DNA of 34,324 nt, taken from contig SVNR01000030.1 of the NCBI GenBank assembly GCA_015066815.1, positions 1 to 34,324 on the forward strand, in the 5' to 3' direction. Source of the DNA: Ruminococcus sp. (GTDB lineage Bacteria; Bacillota; Clostridia; Oscillospirales; Ruminococcaceae). The position numbers were made by a program, and so were the translations under genes. Below, piece after piece: positions 30,836-34,324 of the stretch. Position 1 is the stretch's first letter. The number at the start of each line of letters is the position of its first letter. The notes beneath the pieces were generated by a model. The model saw only the letters and a list, made by a program, of their open reading frames with translations. It made no database searches and had not been told where the DNA came from.

Positions 30836-31966
30836 ATGAAACGCATACAGAAAAGAATAACAACGATAATGTTTTTTGTAACTCTTATGATGCTTCCTCT
30901 CATAACGCTTTTTTCTGAAAAAAAAGATTTTTCAGAGCTTGAAAACAGACCGCTTCAGAAAAGTCCTGCTTTTTCGTTTGATGACTGGTTTGACAAGTCT
31001 TTTATGAGTGAGTTTGAGAGCTTTGTTTCCGATCATTTTACAGGAAGAGCAAAGTGGATAAATGTAAAAATAAACTCGGAGCTTATGACAGGGAAAAACG
31101 AGATAAACGGGATCTATATAACCGATGAACGTCTTATAGAAAAAATCCCCGAACCCGAATACGAAGCTGTTGACCGCTCCATAGAAGCGATAAACAAGCT
31201 TGCTGAAACCACAGAAACTCCGGTTTATGTAATGATAGCTCCCACATCGGCAGGTGTCTATACGGATACACTTCCGAAAAATGCACCTCAGCTTGATCAG
31301 CAGGAGGTTATAGAGCATATTTACGGAGGGTTTAACAGCAAGGTGTCTTCTATAGATGTGTTTGACATACTCAACGCGTCAAAGGAAGACTATATCTACT
31401 ACAGGACAGATCATCACTGGACGTCGCTCGGAGCTTATGTCGCATACAGTACAGCAATATCGAAGCTCGGATTTACTTCTATTCCGTACAGCAAATACGA
31501 TGTTGAGCATGCAAGCAGTGATTTTCTCGGAACATATTATTCCAAGACGCTTTATGACAGTGTACAGTCGGATACGATAGATATTTATTCAAACAAGGAC
31601 GGCGGAAGCGTTGTGTCCTGTACAATAAACAATGGTCTTGAAGAAAAAACATATGACAGTATTTACTTCAGGGAGTTTCTTGAGACAAAGGATAAGTACA
31701 GTACATATCTCGGTACAAACCAGCCTGTGATAAACATAAAGACAAATCTTCAGAGTGATAAGAAGATTCTTATTTTCAAGGATTCGTATGCCAACTCGTT
31801 TATACCGTTTCTTACCCAGCACTATAACGAGATAACGGCTCTTGATATGAGGTACATAAACAACTTCCGTGAATATGCTCTTCCGGAGGATTATACACAT
31901 ATACTGTTTCTTTATAACTGCACAACGTTTGCATCTGATGATAACATTAAGAAAATAGCATATTGA
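30836..31966 (+). CDS. DHHW family protein (AlgJ/AlgX-like SGNH partner of the MBOAT)
   Basis: This 376-residue protein has an N-terminal signal anchor (about residues 9-25) and an extracytoplasmic domain. The family-naming motif DHHW is at residues 192-195 in YYRTDHHWTSLGAY, and a second block IFKDSYANSFIPFL carries the conserved Asp-Ser pair. These proteins resemble AlgJ/AlgX and are thought to complete acyl transfer to surface glycans with the MBOAT protein. CGGAGG lies about 8 nt before ATG 30836. A terminator follows at 31985. Confidence 0.9.
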   Translation: MKRIQKRITTIMFFVTLMMLPLITLFSEKKDFSELENRPLQKSPAFSFDDWFDKSFMSEFESFVSDHFTGRAKWINVKINSELMTGKNEINGIYITDERLIEKIPEPEYEAVDRSIEAINKLAETTETPVYVMIAPTSAGVYTDTLPKNAPQLDQQEVIEHIYGGFNSKVSSIDVFDILNASKEDYIYYRTDHHWTSLGAYVAYSTAISKLGFTSIPYSKYDVEHASSDFLGTYYSKTLYDSVQSDTIDIYSNKDGGSVVSCTINNGLEEKTYDSIYFREFLETKDKYSTYLGTNQPVINIKTNLQSDKKILIFKDSYANSFIPFLTQHYNEITALDMRYINNFREYALPEDYTHILFLYNCTTFASDDNIKKIAY

Positions 31967-31984
31967 GAAGATAGCAGTAAAAAT

Positions 31985-32015
31985 AAAAGCAGACTCCGCT
32001 TAGGGGTCTGCTTTT
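31985..32015. terminator. Bidirectional terminator after the DHHW gene
   Basis: AAAAGCAGACTCC pairs with GGGGTCTGCTTTT around a short loop. It ends the long plus-strand run and also lies just beyond the stop of the convergent minus-strand gene. Confidence 0.88.
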
Positions 32016-32026
32016 GTGATATACTT

Positions 32027-32533
32027 TCATTTGTTATAAAAAAGGTTCAATAACTCCCATATAGTAAAACCCCCGGCTAAAGACAGAGTCAGGCCTGCTG
32101 TATATTTTAAGGGGTATTTTTCAAAAATGCTGTCTATCTTCGGTTTTATGAGCTTTACAAATCCTACAGCCAAAAATCCGAATATACAGCTGCTTATCAG
32201 CGATATCCTGCCCTGAAAGTTCAGTGGCCAGTCATCGTATGACCAGAGAATCAGTCCGAATCTGTATTCAGCTATATATGAAACACTAAGCTCGAGGAGT
32301 GTTGTTATTATTACGCTCCCTGAAAAATACAGCACTCCGTTTTTGATTTTCCGAAGAACAGCGTACAGCATAAGCATACCAAACCCGTATATAGGGCACA
32401 GAGGCAAGTGCAGTACTCCCCGGTCATAGTATGTATCGTACATGATATAGATTGTTATTATTTCATAAAGCCATCCGATAAAGGAGGCTGTGATAAACTG
32501 AAATAACAATCCGGAAAAACGTTTTAATTTCAT
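32027..32533 (-). CDS. PF06541-type multipass membrane protein (putative ABC transporter type IV permease-like)
   Basis: This 168-residue membrane protein has four to five hydrophobic segments. The blocks SFIGWLYEI, HLPLCPIYGFGML, TTLLELSVSYIAEYRFGLILWSYDDWPLNFQGRISL are the conserved pattern of PF06541 (named CmpB or type IV ABC-transporter permease-like). The actual function is unestablished and no ATPase is nearby. The start 32533 is preferred over the in-frame ATG at 32548 because AGAGGG lies between them. It has its own promoter, divergent from the accessory operon on the right. Confidence 0.78.
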   Translation of the reverse strand: MKLKRFSGLLFQFITASFIGWLYEIITIYIMYDTYYDRGVLHLPLCPIYGFGMLMLYAVLRKIKNGVLYFSGSVIITTLLELSVSYIAEYRFGLILWSYDDWPLNFQGRISLISSCIFGFLAVGFVKLIKPKIDSIFEKYPLKYTAGLTLSLAGGFTIWELLNLFYNK

Positions 32534-32595
32534 ATGCCCTCTTTTCACCCTGTTGAAACGTTTAATATCGGTCGTGATAGCTTTTTACTATAACC

Positions 32596-32624
32596 ATATT
32601 ACAAAATATTCTGACGCTTGTCAA
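32596..32624 (-). promoter_or_regulatory. Sigma-A type promoter for the PF06541-type gene
   Basis: On the minus strand TTGACA (32624-32619) and TAATAT (32601-32596) are 17 nt apart. The leader to the start codon at 32533 is about 55 nt. Confidence 0.78.
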
Positions 32625-32681
32625 TGGTATGGATAAAGAAATCAGGTAATGATTTGTTTTCTGATTTTGATAAAAAAAACA

Positions 32682-32710
32682 TTGACTTTTTAAAAAAAAT
32701 AACATATAAT
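32682..32710 (+). promoter_or_regulatory. Sigma-A type promoter for the DUF3791/DUF3990 operon
   Basis: TTGACT at 32682-32687 and a perfect TATAAT at 32705-32710 are 17 nt apart. The predicted start near 32717 leaves an unusually long leader of about 113 nt containing a two-part hairpin. Confidence 0.82.
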
Positions 32711-32740
32711 TTAAAAAACGCGTGTCATTTTTTTGAATCG

Positions 32741-32793
32741 ATCACTGTTCTTTATGCTGATAACGGCTCCTAATGGCATAATCTAATAGTGAT
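32741..32793 (+). promoter_or_regulatory. Two-part inverted repeat in the leader of the DUF3791/DUF3990 operon
   Basis: ATCACT (32741-32746) pairs with AGTGAT (32788-32793), and inside it TTATGC (32752-32757) pairs with GCATAA (32776-32781). The internal loops are 5 and 6 nt and the terminal loop is 18 nt. It lies between promoter and first gene, so it could be an operator for an autoregulating protein or a structured leader RNA. Confidence 0.55.
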
Positions 32794-32829
32794 AACACAG
32801 ATATATACTTAAATGATGAGGGTGATATT

Positions 32830-33048
32830 ATGACTGAACTCAGAAAAGAGATTAATTATGCTGTAGCATGTGTAAGCGAATTTGCAGAAAAGTATAAGTT
32901 AAGCTTACAAGAGGCTTTTCAGTATCTATACAAGTATAAAGGCATAGAATTTTTAAAAGAACATTATGAGATTGAACATACACTTTCGTTTGATGATGTT
33001 GTTGAGGATCTGTTTATAATATGCAAAAATAACGGAGGAACATTGTAA
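32830..33048 (+). CDS. Small DUF3791-like protein, first gene of a toxin-antitoxin-like operon
   Basis: This 72-residue acidic protein has a central segment KLSLQEAFQYLYKYKGIEFLKEHYEIEHTLSFDDVVEDL, here read as the DUF3791 pattern (a helical domain ending in a conserved YxxxHT-type element). It has no DNA-binding motif that I recognise. GAGGGTGAT lies just upstream of ATG 32830. Its stop overlaps the next start by one base (TAATG), so the two proteins are made in a coupled way. Small proteins of this type regularly precede DUF3990 genes in Firmicutes. An antitoxin or chaperone-like role is inferred, not shown. Confidence 0.7.
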   Translation: MTELRKEINYAVACVSEFAEKYKLSLQEAFQYLYKYKGIEFLKEHYEIEHTLSFDDVVEDLFIICKNNGGTL

Positions 33049-33560
33049 TGATACTGTTTCATGGAAGCAATACTGATATCAAAAGTGTGAATTTAGCAAT
33101 GTGTCGTCCGTACAAAGATTTTGGAAAAGGCTTTTATCTTACCAGGTTTAAAGAACAGGCTGTAAAAATGGCAAAAAGAGTTTCCAGGATTTATGGTGGA
33201 CAACCTATTATTAATATCTATGAAATTAATGACGGCTTTATTGACAGTCATGAATTGAAAATCTACAGATTTAATGATTTGCCATCTGAAGAATGGGCAA
33301 GGTTTGTTATGAACAACAGGAGCCGTGATTTTACAGACTATTCAAGTTTGGAGTGCAATCTTGATAATAAGTATGATATTGTAATCGGACCTGTAGCAAA
33401 TGATGATATGGCGATGCTTTTCAGACAGTATCAGAATGAACTTATAACATTTGAAAATCTTATGATTGGAATGATATACAGAGAAACAACGAATCAGTAT
33501 TCTTTCCATACAGACAGAGCCATAGCATTGCTTAGAAAGGTTGGTGTTGAATATGACTAA
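33048..33560 (+). CDS. DUF3990 protein (predicted ADP-ribosyltransferase-fold toxin-like enzyme)
   Basis: This 170-residue protein starts with LFHGSNTDIKSVNL and FGKGFYLTRFKEQA, and ends with NQYSFHTDRAIALLRKV. These are the typical DUF3990 blocks, which resemble ADP-ribosyltransferase folds. His5 would match the first NAD-binding motif, Tyr30 the second, and Gln150 in NQYSFHT the third, where classic members have Glu. Likely activity is ADP-ribosylation using NAD, but the target is unknown. The ribosome site GGAGG lies about 9 nt before ATG 33048. It is sandwiched between two small coupled genes, overlapping each, which is the arrangement of a toxin with antitoxin(s). Confidence 0.78.
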   Translation: MILFHGSNTDIKSVNLAMCRPYKDFGKGFYLTRFKEQAVKMAKRVSRIYGGQPIINIYEINDGFIDSHELKIYRFNDLPSEEWARFVMNNRSRDFTDYSSLECNLDNKYDIVIGPVANDDMAMLFRQYQNELITFENLMIGMIYRETTNQYSFHTDRAIALLRKVGVEYD

Positions 33561-33783
33561 ACAGGGTCAGCTTATGGAATTTTGTATTCAGGATATTATA
33601 GAATCCATAGTAAAAGAGCAGTATATTGAATATGATGATGCGATGAATCTGTTTTATAGTTCGCAGACGTTTTCTAAAGTTAACGATCCTGAAACAGGGT
33701 TGTACCTTGAAAGTTCGGATTATGTTTATGCTATATTTCAGGACGAAATGAATTTTGGAAGAATCGTTCAGGCAGAGATATAA
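33553..33783 (+). CDS. Small acidic protein coupled to the DUF3990 gene (candidate antitoxin)
   Basis: This 76-residue acidic protein starts at ATG 33553, overlapping the DUF3990 stop by 8 nt (ATGACTAA); TTG and GTG codons a few bases earlier are possible starts since AAAGG lies at 33536-33540. It contains IQDIIESIVKEQYIEYDDAMNLFYSS and ends with ETGLYLESSDYVYAIFQDEM. I do not recognise a named family with certainty. The predicted helices, acidity and coupling to the ART-like gene fit an inhibitor or antitoxin. A terminator lies about 215 nt downstream. Confidence 0.65.
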   Translation: MTKQGQLMEFCIQDIIESIVKEQYIEYDDAMNLFYSSQTFSKVNDPETGLYLESSDYVYAIFQDEMNFGRIVQAEI

Positions 33784-33998
33784 AAGCTTATTGTTTAAAA
33801 AAGGATTAATATTTCAAATCCATCAGCATCAGGAAGCGGGAGTCAGAGATATTATACTGCAACAAAGATATATCAGCAATACTGATGATATTTTGTCGTT
33901 TATACAAATGATATAGTTGAAAATTATCTTGATTGGGATTGCGTGTTGTAATTCTGCACAGTTTTTGAGTTCAAAAAAGTTAAAATGTGTTTTTCGTT
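33784..33998 (+). other. Non-coding stretch with a possible gene remnant
   Basis: No intact gene is visible. One open segment at 33791-33916, in another frame from the preceding gene, has protein-like composition and ends SNTDDILSFIQMI before a TAG, but has no good start codon or ribosome site. It may be a decayed gene tail or chance. Confidence 0.3.
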
Positions 33999-34042
33999 GA
34001 GTTTCTGTGCGTGACGCAGTCCCGCACAGAAACTCTCTTTTT
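33999..34042 (+). terminator. Strong terminator after the DUF3791/DUF3990 operon
   Basis: GAGTTTCTGTGC (33999-34010) pairs perfectly with GCACAGAAACTC (34024-34035), followed by TCTTTTT. Confidence 0.9.
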
Positions 34043-34289
34043 GCCTTGATATGACTTGACGGAAGCCATTTGCTCAAAAAATGGTCTGTGGTCTGTCATG
34101 GGTCAGTAGGTAGTAAAATGGGGCAAAATCAGCCTTTTACTCCGTAAATCTATCACACCAAACGCTCCAAATTGTAAATTTTCGTTCCTGGAGTGAGACA
34201 AATGGGGAAATATACGCTAAAATATTTTTAGAAATTATGTAAGATTTCCCGTTTTCGATAGTCTTATAGATGAAAGGAGGTGATAGGGA
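34043..34289. other. Leader region upstream of the sigma-factor gene
   Basis: No gene is visible. There are several short dyads: CCATTT/AAATGG near 34068-34083, AGTAAAA/TTTTACT near 34113-34138, and GGGAAAT (34205-34211) with ATTTCCC (34244-34250) around an A/T-rich centre. The last could be an operator near a promoter. The sequence style differs from the rest of the window, suggesting entry into another element. Confidence 0.35.
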
Positions 34290-34324
34290 ATGGAGTTTGA
34301 GAAGATTTATACTACATACTTTCG
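34290..34324 (+). CDS. Start of an ECF-like sigma-70 family factor (3' part outside window)
   Basis: The first 11 codons from ATG 34290 read MEFEKIYTTYF, and the sequence ends within the next codon. This is a typical opening of ECF-type sigma factors (region 2.1 begins with a ...FxxxYxxYF pattern). A near-perfect ribosome site AAGGAGGTGAT lies at 34274-34284. Such sigma factors are common in mobile or resistance-associated clusters of gut Firmicutes. With so few residues the assignment is tentative. Confidence 0.5.
   Translation, partial: MEFEKIYTTYF

Noticed and set aside
34043-34289. tRNA or other small structured RNA gene at the right end
   Set aside because: The dyads are short and unconnected; no cloverleaf, T-loop or anticodon arrangement can be drawn.

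Overview
The window is chromosomal DNA from a Gram-positive anaerobe of the class Clostridia, most likely a Ruminococcus-like member of the Oscillospiraceae. The evidence is a SCIFF (ranthipeptide) precursor with its radical SAM maturase, which is near-universal in Clostridia. An oxygen-sensitive class III ribonucleotide reductase, a DUF4358 lipoprotein, moderately AT-rich DNA, strong Shine-Dalgarno sites and several TTG/GTG starts agree with this. The species assignment is inference; no rRNA is present.

Layout, left to right (+ strand unless stated). 1-124: 3' end of an unknown gene and its terminator. 397-2280: promoter, a repeat-bearing leader, the 47-residue SCIFF peptide gene (scfA), an internal terminator, and the maturase scfB. 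2383-4898: two tandem surface-anchored SGNH/GDSL-type proteins and a DUF4358 lipoprotein. 5014-9631: nrdD, nrdG and an orphan oligopeptide-type substrate-binding lipoprotein; a terminator hairpin sits directly in front of the nrdD ribosome site. 9821-12373: a membrane protein with degenerate GGDEF and apparently intact EAL domains. 12388-13300: a DUF5718 protein. 13334-13710: a cluster of repeat modules. 13731-18302: yfmF-like, yfmH-like (M16 peptidase family), lgt and folD. 18304-20224 (minus): a DUF308 membrane protein and a membrane-anchored XRE regulator. 20289-21271: YihY/BrkB family protein. 21325-32015: a long co-directional run of SUFU-like protein, alaS, HIT hydrolase, phosphoribosyltransferase, comEC-like, holA, RNase M5-like Toprim protein, MBOAT acyltransferase and DHHW protein. 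32027-32533 (minus): PF06541-type membrane protein. 32682-34042: a compact, AT-rich accessory operon of a DUF3791-like protein, a DUF3990 (ADP-ribosyltransferase-fold) protein and a small acidic protein, with a structured leader. 34290-end: the first codons of an ECF-like sigma factor, probably the edge of a mobile or cargo region.

The most unusual signal is a family of short intergenic repeats. It has 36-37-nt near-palindromic units with TATAGTGAACG / CGTTCACTATA ends, plus an associated hairpin module whose central stem changes with partly compensatory substitutions between copies. At least nine recognisable units lie in this 34 kb. In four transcription units an element sits between a consensus promoter and the ribosome binding site (scfA, yfmF, the DUF308 gene, and the SUFU-like/alaS operon). 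This looks like a MITE or structured-RNA family that has colonised leaders. The second accessory system worth attention is the three-gene DUF3791/DUF3990 toxin-antitoxin-like operon at the right end.
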